This document shows, piece after piece, positions 10,401-24,321 of a DNA stretch of 64,000 nucleotides (within the stretch, counting starts at the first letter, position 1; each line of letters opens with the position of its first letter). The stretch is from Struthio camelus (Eukaryota > Chordata > Aves > Struthioniformes > Struthionidae). The stretch spans positions 28,678,514-28,742,513 of the forward strand of contig NC_090982.1 of assembly GCF_040807025.1 (NCBI RefSeq). Direction: 5' to 3'. A program made the position numbers and the translations under genes. The notes under the pieces were generated by a model that was not told the DNA's origin, ran no database searches, and was given only the letters and a program-made list of their open reading frames with translations.

Positions 10401-13400
10401 CCGCAGCATCCATGCTGCGTTAATCATCAATAGAGGTGCCAGTGTATTACTTGTATCTGTACCTTCTTCTCTGGTTACAGGGCCAGTGAAAATGAATCAT
10501 TTACTTTTGAAGGAAAAAATTATCAGGACCTATAAAGAACGGGACCTACTGCTCAGTTTCACAGAGCTTTAAAAGCTTTATTTTAATGCACTTGACACCC
10601 ATAATAGAACCCAGAATCTTGTGATTCTGTCTCTACAGTTTACATGGATGCTTAATCTGCACTGGAAGAGGTACTCATTTTCAGTGAGATCCAGAAACGT
10701 GTTTTTAAGGTGAAAGACCAGGAAGAAAGGTGTAAGCCCGTACTCTGAAGACTGCTTGTATTATTTATCTTGCGTTAAATAATTATTGGATAATAGGCAT
10801 TAACAGCCTTTGAAACAACCTTAGGGACCAAGGACACCTCTCTTTTAAATCCAGAAAGTCTCCTTAAAGTAGTCAACCCAAAAAGTAAACACAGCTATAT
10901 ACTCTACCAATTCATCACATACACTTACTGGTGAAAAAAAAAGTAGATTTTTAGCTGAATGCCAGTGTAACTCACTGAATAAATTCTTAGGTAAAGGGAG
11001 ATCTGAGGAGCCTTGCAATTATTGCAAGTTTATAGAGTTCTCTAGGACATAGACCTCCCTCTTTCCACAATATTAACTTCTTTCCATAATACTATGCTCT
11101 TTCCGAGTCCAATGCTTTTTACTGCTAAAGGTGGCTAATTCTTATATATTATCAGTCTTCTCTCTAAGAAAAAACACCACACATTTTAACTCTGCATAGC
11201 GCACAGGAAATTCACAGTTTGGATGAGGGTTTTCCTATCATGATGATTTATAGGTATTGAACAATCTGAAGCTCAATCAGTGATTAATTTTGAACAAAAG
11301 TGCAGAAAGAAAGGATAAAAATGAATTTTTCATGTACTAATAAAATCTGCCTGTACCTGTTGTTGGAAAATAGTCGTTTGCTGGGACACATGTAAGAGAA
11401 CTTTGTAATGTGATTGTAACAGTTGTTTGTGTTTTATTAACCAACTGTTTTATGTGGGATGTATGATTTGGATTTATTCCCTCCTGAGCATTGAAATTAG
11501 ACTTCTCTTTAAGTCTTGTAGTCTTTTATCTATAGTTGATAAGAATTTGAACCATGTCAGATTAGTAAATATGCAAATTATTGTGATATCTCCTATGCTC
11601 AATAAAATGTATGACTGTAATTGTTAGGTGCTTACATCTGACTATTATTAGCACTAATGAAATATATTCCTGCTACATGTAAGCGTCAAAGAAAAGGTGG
11701 TGTAACACGGTATGTGGCTGGCTGATTATCATAAAACACAATTTATTGTTTTTACATGAATAGGCGTTGCAAGACCAGGCATAGGAAGGGAATTGATTTA
11801 ACTGCTTCTTCTTCAGTTATTCACAGCAGTGATAATGATAAAACAAAAAAATTATGACTATGATACATCTTCAAAATGAAGTTACAGTAGGGTATATACC
11901 TACGAAAAAGTTAACATCTGTTGAGGTCCTCAGTGGGCCTCTAATATTTTTAAATATAACTTGTTTACAAGCCTTTTTAAAAATCCAGAATTTGTGCCCT
12001 AACTCAGTCACTGCCTCCTACTAGGTTGAAAATATGGGTATCAAAAGGAATACCGTTTCAGATTTTTCCAGATTTTTTTTCATCTGCAAACCTTCAGAAG
12101 AAATGGGGGGAAAAATATGAGGAAAAAATTAGCCTATTAGACTGACTTTATTTTGAAGGACAACAAATTTTGAAGGAAAAAATAACAGATATAAGAATAA
12201 AATAAGATAAATGCAACTTGCATTTATCACAAGCAAGATATGACAGAATAGCTTCGTGCTGTTCTCTGACAACTGATTTCCAGTGTAAATAAAAGTAGTG
12301 CAATAGACTGAATATTGAACGAGGGTCAGTAAAGGAGTTTGTATTGTGGTGCCTGGAAAAATCACAGCGTAAATAGAGGAGGACATGAACCTCAAACAGG
12401 AGCTGACCATACATAAAAATAATGTGAAATTAAGTAATATGACATGTAAGTTTATGCAATTTAGGTGTAGTGACAAAAGAATCTCAGGAGACTTGCCAGT
12501 TAGAAACTGCTCAGAGGATTCCCTTTTGCAATAAATGAGAAAAAAATCATTCAGTGTGCAGGAGTATGAATGATGGACAAGAAAGAAAATGAAAGGTTCC
12601 AGATACTCCTATCACCTTTAACTTACTTCTGTCAATTCTATTATCGATCCCATTTCTTCTTTCCTTGCATAGTACTTTTTCTCCTTCCTGCACTGAATTT
12701 TCTTCATTTCTGAACAAGTCTCCAGCTCTGTGGTACTAACTTCACAAGTATCCACCCCACAGCCCATGTTCTTCCGAGTCTGATAGTAAATCCCTGCTGA
12801 GTTCTCCTGGAGAACCAATCTGGTAACCAATTGTCTATCCATTGTGAGAAACTGTTAGATTAAAAAAAAGATTGGAGGTTTGGGCCTTTTTCAGCTACTG
12901 AAACTCTAAAATTTCTTCAGTGACAAGAAGAATTCTTCATAGAGAATTTAGCCTGCTGCCAACAGATTTGCTTTTCCTAGTCACCCCTGGAAAGTGTTGC
13001 AAACACATATCCTTTCCGACCAGGAATTGGAAAACTGCTGACATCAGCTACATTCCTCTGATTAAAAAATTAGAAAATTAAAATTGCCACCTGGAACTGT
13101 GTCCAATGTAGCTGGCCATAGAGAATAGTGCCACACTAGTGGCAGTAATTTGATGCCATCAGAGAGGCATCTTGTGATTAGCAGCAGTCTTCTGACAGTC
13201 CTGGAAGTGGGGCGCCAGGAATCTTATGGCATTCATGCCAAGGAAGGCAGGATGGGATTGGCCACTAATGACAGCCTTCTGGCTGCTAAGGGCACATGCC
13301 TCTAGCACGATCGTTTTAGTATATAGGGTAGCTGCAAAACCTCTGCTCAGCTTGCACTTTCTTCTCCCGGGTAGGATGTGGCTCCTCCAAATCTGAACAC

Positions 13401-16400
13401 TATCACCCTGCCAGTCTGATACCCAGAGATCTCTTTGGATTGTGTCTTTTCTTCAATCTGTAGCATTATAATATAATTTATTTTTACATGATTCAGTGAA
13501 GGAAAACAAAATCTCTGGACTTTGTTATCAATTAACAAGGATATAGGTAAGTCAAAGAAACCGTACTGACACATCTTGAAAAAAAATCAGTTTCACCTTC
13601 AAGGTAGGGCCATCCTAGCTGCCTATCAGATATATTTTCTATTGATAAGCATTACTAAAAACATAGGATTGATAAGCAGAATTCATTTTAAAGGAAATTT
13701 CACTTTTACTTACTTACACTTTTCTTTGTAACAATGCTGTTGATGCTGTTGAAAGAACCCCTGAACTAAAACATCAAAATTACACTGAGAATGTAGTGCA
13801 AAAATGTTGGAAATTTCCAGAGAAAGTTCCCAAGATTGCCTATACTTGGTGAAACATAATACTGCAAGTCTCAAAATTTTGGAGGGTCATTTTGAAAACT
13901 CTGTAATATCTGCCGATGACACATCAAAAGAAACAGATTCGTGCATGAGCTGGCCTATTAAAGAAAAAAGATTCACAAGCTGTGGAAGAGTAAATACTGG
14001 GCTCCTAAAATAAATATGTAAGGGACATTCAACGACTTTTACTCAACAGAAATTAACTAGGGCTTCCTGAAGGGGACTCATACAATTCATCTTTATTCTT
14101 GCTGATAAAGTTTTCCTACATGTGATGTCTCTTCAAGTTTAAAATTTCTGAGCAAATATTTAATTGTGGTACTGACATCCAGGCGATAATCCCCCAGTAA
14201 TAAGATAAAAGCCAAAGAAAGCGTAAGAGGAAGGGTAGAAATTCACATGTTTTCTGTTCAGTCTTTCTGGTGGGTTTAATGAAAGGGTTTAGTTACTTCA
14301 GCCCAATACAGCAAGGGCATTCAGAGACCTTTCAATGGTTTCCCAATGTTTCAATACTTTTGCTATGCTTACAGGACCATTTTTCGTTCTGGCCCACCAG
14401 CCCAAATCATGAAAACGCTCCAGGATCTCCTTAATGAAAAGCATCCAGCATAACCAAGGAATAGGTCAAAATAATATACACCCACGCCATTTTCATTTCT
14501 TGAGAATCTGCAAGGTAGGCAAGAAGTACATTTCTTCAGCCTGCTCACTCGTGAAACTGGTGGATCCAGTCACGATCAAGGTTTTGTCATGCTAGGTGTT
14601 GAACATAGATAAAGGAAGAAGAAAAAAAGCATTATTGTCTTATCTTACAGGTGGAGAACAGACAGAAGGAAAAACTAATTTGGTTAGGAAGCTTGTGGTA
14701 GAGTCAGAGACTGGATCTAAATCTCATGAATATTATTCCAAGCTCTGCTTGCAAGCTCCTCTTCTCTTTCATGGAGGGAGCCTTTCATTTGGATATTTCC
14801 ATTTAATTCTGTTCTTAGATATGTACAGCTGAAAACAACTAAAGTCTTACGAAAGAAAGTCTTGTCTTGATAAAAGTCTGGGGTAGTTGCAGTACCTGTC
14901 CTATTCAGAAAAATCCACTGGCATTCTCCTGAAAATAATTCTTGGGCCCAGCACAACCTCAGAGACTAGGAGAAATTCAGACAAATTTCCTGTTTCCTTT
15001 GAGTCTCATCTGAGCCAAATATTTTAATTTTCTTACTGAGTTAAGCCAGCTAATCAGTTTTACCCACCCCTTTGAGCTTTGTGGTTTCTAATTAGCATTA
15101 TCCCTTTTCCAAGGGACACTGAGTTTCAGTCCCCTGGAAGAACTGTATCATTGTGCATGAGGTTCTGGTGCTGGCAGATGGCAGTGTCTGGTCCCAAGTA
15201 TGGATGGAGGTCAGCTTTTTGTTGTTTTTTCACCTAAACTAATTAGGCAGCTGATTTCAGCTTTAGCACTGACAGTAACCAGCTCTTCGTGGCTAAGCAA
15301 TTCTCTACTTATTCGCAATTATTCTGCTTACCAAAACTTCCTGTTGTCTTCTGTATCTCGTAAACAATGTTTTCAATGCATTGTTTCAATTTTTGATAGA
15401 GTGGAAGGTCGGAAATGAAAGCAACATAGAAGCAGTGAAGGATGCTGAGAGCTTGTTAAATATTCTAGCAGGCCCTCTTCCCAAGAATTTCCACAAATTG
15501 CATTGTCATCAAAATGCTTAGAGGGACCCTAATGACCACAAAGGATTCAGCTGGACCACCCAGAGCTGCAAATGCTAAAAGAAGCCTCAAGGGCCTCTTG
15601 CAGGATTAAGGTTGCTCCCCTTTTAACATCCCGAAAATCTTCTATGAGGGCCTTCCCACCATCATCAAGTAATGAAAACCTTTCTTTGTAGTCATCCAGG
15701 CACTTCAATATCACTGTTCTGCCCAAAAGCTAGACCAGAAGAAAATATCCACCTCTAAGACTGACTTGACACAAGTGATGTATCATAGCAGCAAGACCAT
15801 TGCAAAAAGACTCATATTCTCATGTTTTATGAATCCATGTGAAATGTAATTAATGCACTACCTGCCTATAGAATTAGCACTGATTTGTGTGTCCAGCATC
15901 ATGAAGAAACATTCAAAACTGTATTGGCTGCCAAGGACTCATTTGGCAAAGATGTTACCGATAGCTCTTCCATGAAACTTGCAGTAATCAAGCTTTCCAT
16001 TCAAGTAAGTATCCAATGATAAACATTTTACAAATCAAAAAGGTAGAATACATTTAATGAAATGAACTCAGTAGGAAAAATTAGAGATGATTTCACAAGT
16101 AATACATATAGCTAGGTAGGAGTTACAAATTGTATGTATCTGACTGTAACTATAAAAAGAACAAATTAAACAAGGATACTTATAAGGAACATATATATAC
16201 AACCAGTATAAAATCAGACTGTTGAATAATAGAATGCAATTCGCTATCGTAATCCAAAGGGAAAACACTCATTCCAATCTTTCTATAAAGATGTATCTCT
16301 TTCTCTGGAAGTATGCAATTTTAAAGTATATTAACACTAGTAATACCAACAATAGTTACATTATTTTAAAGTCATTGTAAATACAACACTGAGAAAACTC

Positions 16401-19400
16401 CTCTTACCTTTAGAGAAGAATTGAACGTAACAAATCTCTTGCAATATGTCCAATATTGCAACTGAGACTATAGGGAATATCAGACGTATTGACACCTATG
16501 ACCCGTTTTTTGCATGTAATTGGTCTAGTTCAAAAAACTGCTATCTGTATCTCTTTTGTAAGTGAATATGCATCATAGTCTGACAACACAGAGCAAAGAG
16601 GACTGTACAGCAGAATCACAGATTGCATAAAGACCAAGCATTCTCATTAGTATCTGATAGTTACGAAATCTTTTGGCATCAGCATGCAATTTAAGCTGGA
16701 CAGAAGCGCTCATTTTGACCTTTCAAGAGACTGCCTAGGCCCATGATAGTTTTTTCACTGTTTTAAGAGCAAGAACTTCAAAGGGCACGTGTTTTGGAGA
16801 TGCACACATTAAAACAAAAGCCTTCTGTGTGAGACAGTGAATCTGTACCTCTTTACAGGGTGAAAGGTTATATTGGTCTCAGGCAAGTCCTGAGACTTGT
16901 CTGATGCAGAGCAGATCATTTCATCACATGACAGAATATTTAAATTTAAGAAGAATTCCCCACTGAGAGGAGAAAGTTTTAAAGTATAAAAAAGGCCTTC
17001 CTTTTCCCTTATAATCCAAATCCCTTTGTAATATATAGGCGGTAATTACCAGATGTATCAGAAATGCAATATAAAGTGTATGGAAGTTAACAAGATACGA
17101 TCACATTGTAGTCTTAGATGACACTATATTTTAGTATTCCCTGTTTCTTTCCTTCTATATCCTGATGCAGATTTCCCTATAAATAGGTGAAACAGGTTAA
17201 ACTGTCATTAAAGACCTATCCAGCCACATGCATAATAACATTCTTCATTTAAAAGAAAGATTTAACATATTAATTGGTAGGACAAAGCTTCCAAAGCCTA
17301 TACACAACCTTTTAGCACGTTTGGGAAGATTATGGCTTAATGTACAAGTCTTTGGCTTCTCTGAGATATCCCCAATGCCTTGCTGAAAACTTCCCCCCTG
17401 CACCTGGACCCTAGCTCATTGTGTTATAAGGAGTGTTATTTTGGCTTGGAGCGAAGAGGACTTTCATGACTTCAAACATGGACATTAGATCAAGTTTTTA
17501 TCTTCTCACATAATCCTGTCTTTGATGTCACCAGACTGAAGCCTCTCAGAATAGAAAGGGAAAGCTGTGAAAAGAGGCTCAGTTAATTTATACATTTAAG
17601 TGCTGCTGTTCTAATTCACCAGTGTAGCATTTTCATTGTTTTCTGCTTTGCATCCTAAAGGCAGGCTTACACTAGGCAATTATGAATGGCTCCTCTGAAC
17701 AAATAATTGAAATTCACTAGTTGTGGGATATGGTTAAACAATGTCAGAGCTGGAGGTGTGAGGTCAGATATATTCCCAGTGGCGTGACTGAAGTAACATT
17801 TCACTTGCCTTGAAGGATAAGTATTTGTAATGCCCTGGCTTTAATAGCAACTAATCAGGTAGGCTGCATGATACAAATAGCAAACATGAATGTGATATTT
17901 TGCACTTGTCTTCAATAGAAAGCTGTAGTCTTGTAAACTGTTCAAAGGTGGTATGAAGGACTGCTTTACAGCTTGGAGACTATTTTAGGAGAATTAAACA
18001 TGCAAGGATATATAACAATCACAAAATGCTCTTTTTGCCACTGCAGCCAGGGGACAATTATAAAAACAGGGACTGACCGCAATGTGCAAACACCCATGCT
18101 GACTAATTCCACCGAACTACGGTGGTGGAGAAACAGGTTTTGCAATCAACTATCCTTTCTTTCAGCAGTAGAGACAGAAAAAAAGTTGTTGAAACACCTA
18201 ACTGAGGGATTCTTTTCTGCATGGCTTATCTACGCCAATAATTTAGCCTCTCACAAAAGCAACCAACCCTAAGTCATCCATAAATAAATTATCTACATTA
18301 CTTTCTAGTGAATCTTGTAATGTAAGAATTTTGTACCAAAAGGATTTAGTCCACAGAAATAGCAGACTATTGTTCTCCTGCTAGAAAGCAATCATTGCCA
18401 TGAACCAGAAGCAGAGCAATTTACCACTTTCCTCAAAACAGAGGATAAATTTTCCACGTTTTCTGTTGTCATACCAGTGGACAAGTATACTTGGTCCAAG
18501 GTAAAGTACAGCTAACTCAAGCTATTCAAAACTGTCTTCCTCAATCTTTTTCTTTGCCTTCTGAAGTATAAAAGGCAAAGGCTCAAAGCTCTTCCTCATG
18601 GCCAGGGATTTGAAACTTGCTTCTCTGTAAAATGAAATCTGATATGCATCATATTCGTAATCTCATTAATTTGAGAGCAGAGATTTCAGGAAAAAACACC
18701 CATTTTTGGGATTTTCAAAATCTTGCTCCTACTATCATTTTTCATTATTACAGTATCCAAACTCTGTTTTTACCATACTCTTAAATATTGTACAGAGTAA
18801 GGTTCCACACTAACAGTAAGTTAGAAAATATCCTTTTTTCATATAAATTTTTTTCATTCCACTGCTTAGCATCTGTTTTAGATTACTAGTACAAATAAAT
18901 GTTATCCATATATCCATATGATGTTACACATTATTTCCCCTTTTATAGATCTTTTTATGGCTACTAAGGTTCATTTCAAGAGACACATTCTCCCTTTTTT
19001 TTTTTTTTTGGCTTTCTAATGTGAGGTTAACATGAGTTATACCATGATTTATGCTTATTAGTGCATTATGGTTCTTACTGCATCCCCATGAGAAACATTA
19101 TTGGCTTTCACAGCTACCTTCCTGATGATCATAAAACAAATATTGAACAATGAAGAAAACTAAGAAATTTTTATCTAAAATTGTGAAATGGCTGCCAAAA
19201 TACAACCCGGATTCTGTGCTGTGACACCTTTTTACCACTATGTTTTTCAGATGTAAAGCTTAGACTGGAGGACCTGTGCCAATCTATACCAGTAATTCTA
19301 TGTTTTTTGTAGTAGAGGTTGAAAAATCCCTATAATAGAATAAATTAAGCTCTAGGCAAGGAAATGTCGTAGCTCTGCTATTGTTCTCACTGACATCAAA

Positions 19401-22400
19401 AGCAAAACTCCCATTGACTCCACCAGGAGTAGGTTTGGTCTCTTCTTGGGGGGGAAAACTGTAAATCTACTGATTCTAAATGCAGAGTTGCTTATACGTC
19501 CTTCTGAATTTCTGGCACATAACCCCAGTTGCCTAAGGATCATGTGTATTAATGTAGAGTAGCCACTCAGAATCAGGAGAAGAGTTACCCCTTCTTTATA
19601 GGTGTAGGACAACATTAGCATCAGTGCTATTAGATTATCCGACATCCTGATATATATGAAAATAATATAAAAATTGTATATAGAGATAAAGTTTATTTAA
19701 TTGTAATTTATAATATATTTGACTGATGAGAAAACGTGACCAGACAGCAAAACCAAGAGTACAACTCCGGAGGTGCTGTCCTACTGGAATATATTTCCTG
19801 CTGAAAACCAGGAGGACGACATCGCCTCCAGCCACCGAATAAAGGAATGGAGCTTATGACTCAGTTCCCACCTGCAGTGTTAGGCATCTCCCTGAAAAGT
19901 CTTCGACAAATCCCATTTTGAAGAGGAAATATTTACTATGGGGACCCTGGACACCTAAATCCAGGGCTCCGGATTCTACCACCTGGACCAGGCACATACA
20001 TTCTTCAGTGAAACTGCTCCTATGTGTATTTTAGTGACACTGAAATACTTTTGCCTTTTTTGCCTTCTAATACTCAATTCTCTGCTCCTTTTCTTTCAGT
20101 GTACATAGAAATTGGTGGAGATATGCTGGTGCAAAATCAGAGCAACAGGAACAGGAGCCACAACCAAGTGAACGTGGAGTAGACTAAGGGGAGTCTTTCT
20201 GAATGAAAACTGAAAGGCTGGACTGCAGCCATCCAGCCATGTTTTATGGTTCTTGTCACTCTATGCTGATAAGGTGAAAAATCATCTACATACAAATATC
20301 TGTACACTAGTGAAGAGCATGGGAATTGTCATTTCCACTAGCTCTACCAAAACAATACATTTCCCTCTTTGTGGTCTGTGGCTGTAGCTGTGGAACCTCC
20401 CTTTAGATTCAGTTATCTCTGCCCCTCTACCCATCCCGTTATACAGAAAGGCACTTAAGAATGAAAACCACTCTGAACATAAGCAGGCCAGTGCTAGGCC
20501 ACTGCCTGATATCTAGGCTTTTCAAGGCATTGATTTGTGACCTTCTAAATCTATTTATTCTAGCCCAAAATGTGGTACAAATGGCCATCAATGAAAGTGA
20601 ATGCAGAGTTTTAATTAGGTGCCAATTCATGCTCATCTTGCACAAATATACACGGCTATAGTAAATGTCAGCAAGGGAGAATCCAGTTCCAAGAAATTGC
20701 TTGTTTCTAACTTGTGATCACCTTTAAGTCTGTATATGTGCTAGAACTGAGCAACCAGCTATGGCCACTTCTAGAGTTTTGAACTGGCCATGACTACTAG
20801 CAAAGCCAGACTTTTCTGTGCCAGTTATTATAAACGAGAAATCATGCATGAATAAACAAAGAGAAAAAGAGAACATGCTCTAATATTTTTCTTTAGCTTT
20901 TGTAAATGCTTCTTAGTATAACATTCATTTTTCCAGAAAGGTATTGTGGCGGTGGTGTGATTAGATAGTTAAGTTACTTTGTTGTTAAAATGATTCCAGC
21001 ATTAGCAAGAATAATGTCACCTGGATATCTGAGACGGCCTTGGTCTGAGGACAGGGGTCAGAAGGGGAATAATAATAGACAAATTACATACACTTTATAT
21101 AAATTGCAAAAATTTGCTATACATCATATGGCCAAAGTGAGTTTTAGAGGAGAATTGAATATGAATAAGGTAGGGTTCTCATGGGTTGTAACGTGGAGCT
21201 AAAATTAGGCACACAGGGAGCGCCATTCACAAATAGGAAGAACTGTTATGACAAGTGCTTGTGAGCACTGCCAGAAGGAAAGCAAAGAGGGGTAATACAG
21301 ACAAGGAGTAGCAAGGAAAGCTGTGAGATTTGATATACTGAATGGAAAGCAAACGTAGAGATTTAAAAAAGACATTTTAAATCTCTTTTTTAAGAAGACG
21401 TTAGCAGCAATGTTTTGCAAACACTGAAGAATATAGTAGGAAAATGATCTTGTGATCACCAATATCAATGAGAAGAGAGGAAGACAGACGGCTGTAGAAA
21501 GAGAATATCTTGGAGATACTGATGGAAAGAGCATGACAAGAGTTAGATATGGCCTGGAAGGGAGTTACAGCGTCACCACTAAGCGCAGCAATAGTTGCTT
21601 AAACCCCTTCTGTCCTCATGGTACTGACTGTGGTAACAGTCACAGGAGTACAATCAAACCTCTGACAGGCTTAGATTAGTGCCCATCTTAAATAAGACAA
21701 CATCATAAATATGATACAGGGAGCTTTTCAAAAGGGCAGACTCATTAAGTCTGTAGTGGAGACTGCTGAAAGACATAACTTGCAAGTGCATCACACAGTC
21801 TTAAACATATGACCCCAAATACACGTGGGAAATCATAACTAAAATGTGGACTTTCTAATCTTTTACTCACTCAGACTATTTATTTTGATTTCACGGTCTT
21901 ACACACTGAATGAGGTACACTTGTCTCCGGTTATAGTAAGGATCTGAAGTGAAATGAGATTGTCTTTAGATAGCGAGGAAAATTAAAATTCTTGATTTTG
22001 TGGGAAAATTGCATCCGAGAGAATGATTTGTTCGATCTCACAAGGTTTTCTTTTTCCCTTGCTCCATACGATTAGTTCAAGTTGAACTGAACTCACAATG
22101 TTTTAGTGTTGTTGAAGAACAAATTATAAAACCGCAAAGAGGAACAAAAAAGCTTGAGACTGAAAACTCAGATACTCCTGATGTAGGTTAATATGGGTAA
22201 AGCAGGCATCAGTTTGATAAATGATGCCAGTCTTTTCAAATATGGAAATCAAAGGGTAGTTTGTATTAAAGTGAATGATGTCATGGTCTCCACTCATTGT
22301 TTTCATTTTGCTAAGAGTTTAAGAATGATTAGAAGCTACTGGAAAGTGAAGTTACAGATATTGCTTCCCCTAACAGAGTCTGGTTGTTTGAAGGAGTCTA

Positions 22401-22468
22401 GATGACTGCCTTTACATTCATATAGGGCTGGATTATGTTAATATGTATGAGAATTAAATGGCAAATTT
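7480..22468. other. intergenic DNA, no gene found
   Basis: About 15 kb of AT-rich sequence. Open frames are short and none resembles a known protein. No tRNA, rRNA, satellite or full interspersed element was recognised. Two GC-richer patches (about 13,090-13,310 and 15,500-16,000) look different in texture from their surroundings and could be very old, unrecognisable repeats or conserved non-coding DNA. Confidence 0.5.
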
Positions 22469-23236
22469 CACAGAATCATAGAACGGTTGAGGTTGGAAGG
22501 GACCTCTGGAGATCATCTAGTCCAACCCCCCTGCTCAAGCAGGGTCTCCTGCAGCAGATTGTCCAGGACTCTGTTAAAAGCTGTCTGGCTTCTGAGTATC
22601 TCCAAACATGAAGACTCTACAACCTCTCTGGGCAACCCGTTCTAGTGCTCAGTCACCCTGACAGTAAAGAAGTTTTTCCTCATGTTAGATGGAAAGTCCA
22701 GTGTGTCAGCTTGTGCTCATTGCTTCTTTTCCTGCCACTGCGCAACCCTGAAAAGCGCCTAGCCCTGTCTTCTTTATACCCTTCCTTCAGACATTTAAAC
22801 ACATTGATACAATCACCTCTCAGTCTTCTCTTGTCCAGCCTAAACTGTACCAGCTCTCTCAGCCTTTCCTCATATGAGAGATGCTCCAGTCCCTTCATTA
22901 TCTTAGCAGCCCTTCGCTGGACTCGTTCCAGTAGCTCCATGTCTCTCTTGTACTGGGGACCCCAGAACTTCAAATGTGGCTTCACCAAGGTTGAGCAGAG
23001 GGGGAGGATCACCTCCCTCGACCTGCAGGCAACGCTCTGCCTAATGCAGCGCAGGGCACTGTGGCTGCCTTTGCCAGAAGGGCACATTGTTGACTCATGG
23101 TCAACTTGCTGTCCACCAGAATTCCCAGGTCCTTCTCTGCAGAGCTGCTTTCCAGCAGGTCATCCTCCAGCCTGTACTGGTGCATGGGGTTATCTCTCCC
23201 TAGGTGCAGAACTCTGCACTTCCCTTTATTTACATT
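22469..23236 (-). mobile_element. CR1 LINE, 5'-truncated, degraded
   Basis: Fragment of a chicken-repeat-1 non-LTR retrotransposon on the minus strand. Its 3' end is at the left, with the CR1-typical CACAGAAT words and then the conserved tail that reads, on the + strand, GACCTCTGGAGATCATCTAG followed by TCCAACCCCC. The minus strand encodes the C-terminal part of CR1 ORF2, including [34 protein letters not shown] and LSYEERLREL, spread over more than one frame with internal damage. Only the last part of ORF2 and the 3' UTR remain, so it cannot move. Divergence is clearly greater than in the second copy at 24.3 kb, so this insertion is older. The right boundary is placed where CR1 similarity stops, near the codons for NKGKC. 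Confidence 0.93.
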
Positions 23237-24321
23237 TGTTAGTGTTTCCAAATTATCGCATATATTCTCATTTGACTCAAATTTCAATAAAAATCTCCCT
23301 AAGTATCTCAAATATCAAGAACTCTCAATGAATGGCCATCACTGAAGATGCTGATTTAGTGGTTTTGCCCAGCATCATCTCAGAGGCTTCAGAGGAAAGA
23401 GAACGATGGAATTTAGTTCTCTATCCTGGAAATCTCCTTTCTTCACCTAGAGACCACCTCTTCTGCTCCTTAAGGTCTGCCTAACTTCTGCAACTAACGT
23501 GGATGAGGTTTAACCAGTGCAAGCTGTTACCATATTACCCTGATTCATTTCTGGGACAATATTGCTAATGCAATGGGTGAAAATAAATAATTAAAAAAGT
23601 AAAATATTACATGACAAAAGAGGCATTTTCCATTACTTAAAATCAAGACCAAATTTTAGCACTTTGCCCACAAGAATAACAAAGGATGATGCCTAATGTT
23701 AAAGCAACCTTCTGCCCAAATTAAAATACTTACACCAGATTACAGAATTTGCTGGTTGTTCAACCTCGCAGACAAGAAATACTCCCACCTCAACACACTT
23801 TACAGTAAGTTATTTTAACATAGACAAAACAACATATTTTTCCATACCCTCCTTCTTAGAAATGGTAAAATAATTTGTTTTCAAACTGGAAGATGAAACA
23901 AGATTTTGTGCGAGTACTGGAAACACTGAAGCTTGGGCCACTCCAGATTTGTAACCTGTATTCCCCAAAGCCTATCAGTCCCACATCCCCACCTAATCCG
24001 AGTCTCTGCCTTTCATCCGGCAAACCGTCTTCATGAATGCTGAAGGAATCTCATACTTTTGAGACCTCTGAATCTCTAGCAAGGTACAAGCTTGTCCGAA
24101 ATTAGCCGAGGTACTCAAGGAAAGGAAAGAGGACTGACAGATAGAAAGTACGGCCACATCATTTTTTAAGTTATTGTGTTAAGAAAACAGGCAAACAGCA
24201 TCATGGTATTAATGTTACCAACATAACACAAAGTAGTCCACAGTCTGTGGACTACTTCAGACTAAATTATTAGAGTGTACAAGACTTAAATAGTCCAGTG
24301 TAAGGTCAAATATCGGGAGAT
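23237..24321. other. spacer between the two CR1 copies
   Basis: About 1.1 kb of AT-rich unique-looking DNA with no gene. It contains the perfect palindrome at 24,231-24,257. Confidence 0.5.
24231..24257. repeat. perfect 13-bp inverted repeat (near-palindrome)
   Basis: AAGTAGTCCACAG (24,231-24,243), one T, then the exact reverse complement CTGTGGACTACTT (24,245-24,257). It lies about 65 bp before the CR1 insertion. It could extrude as a cruciform. No function is known. Confidence 0.8.

Noticed and set aside
15500-16010. Coding-like patch resembling a decayed processed pseudogene
   Set aside because: All frames are interrupted and no protein family could be recognised.
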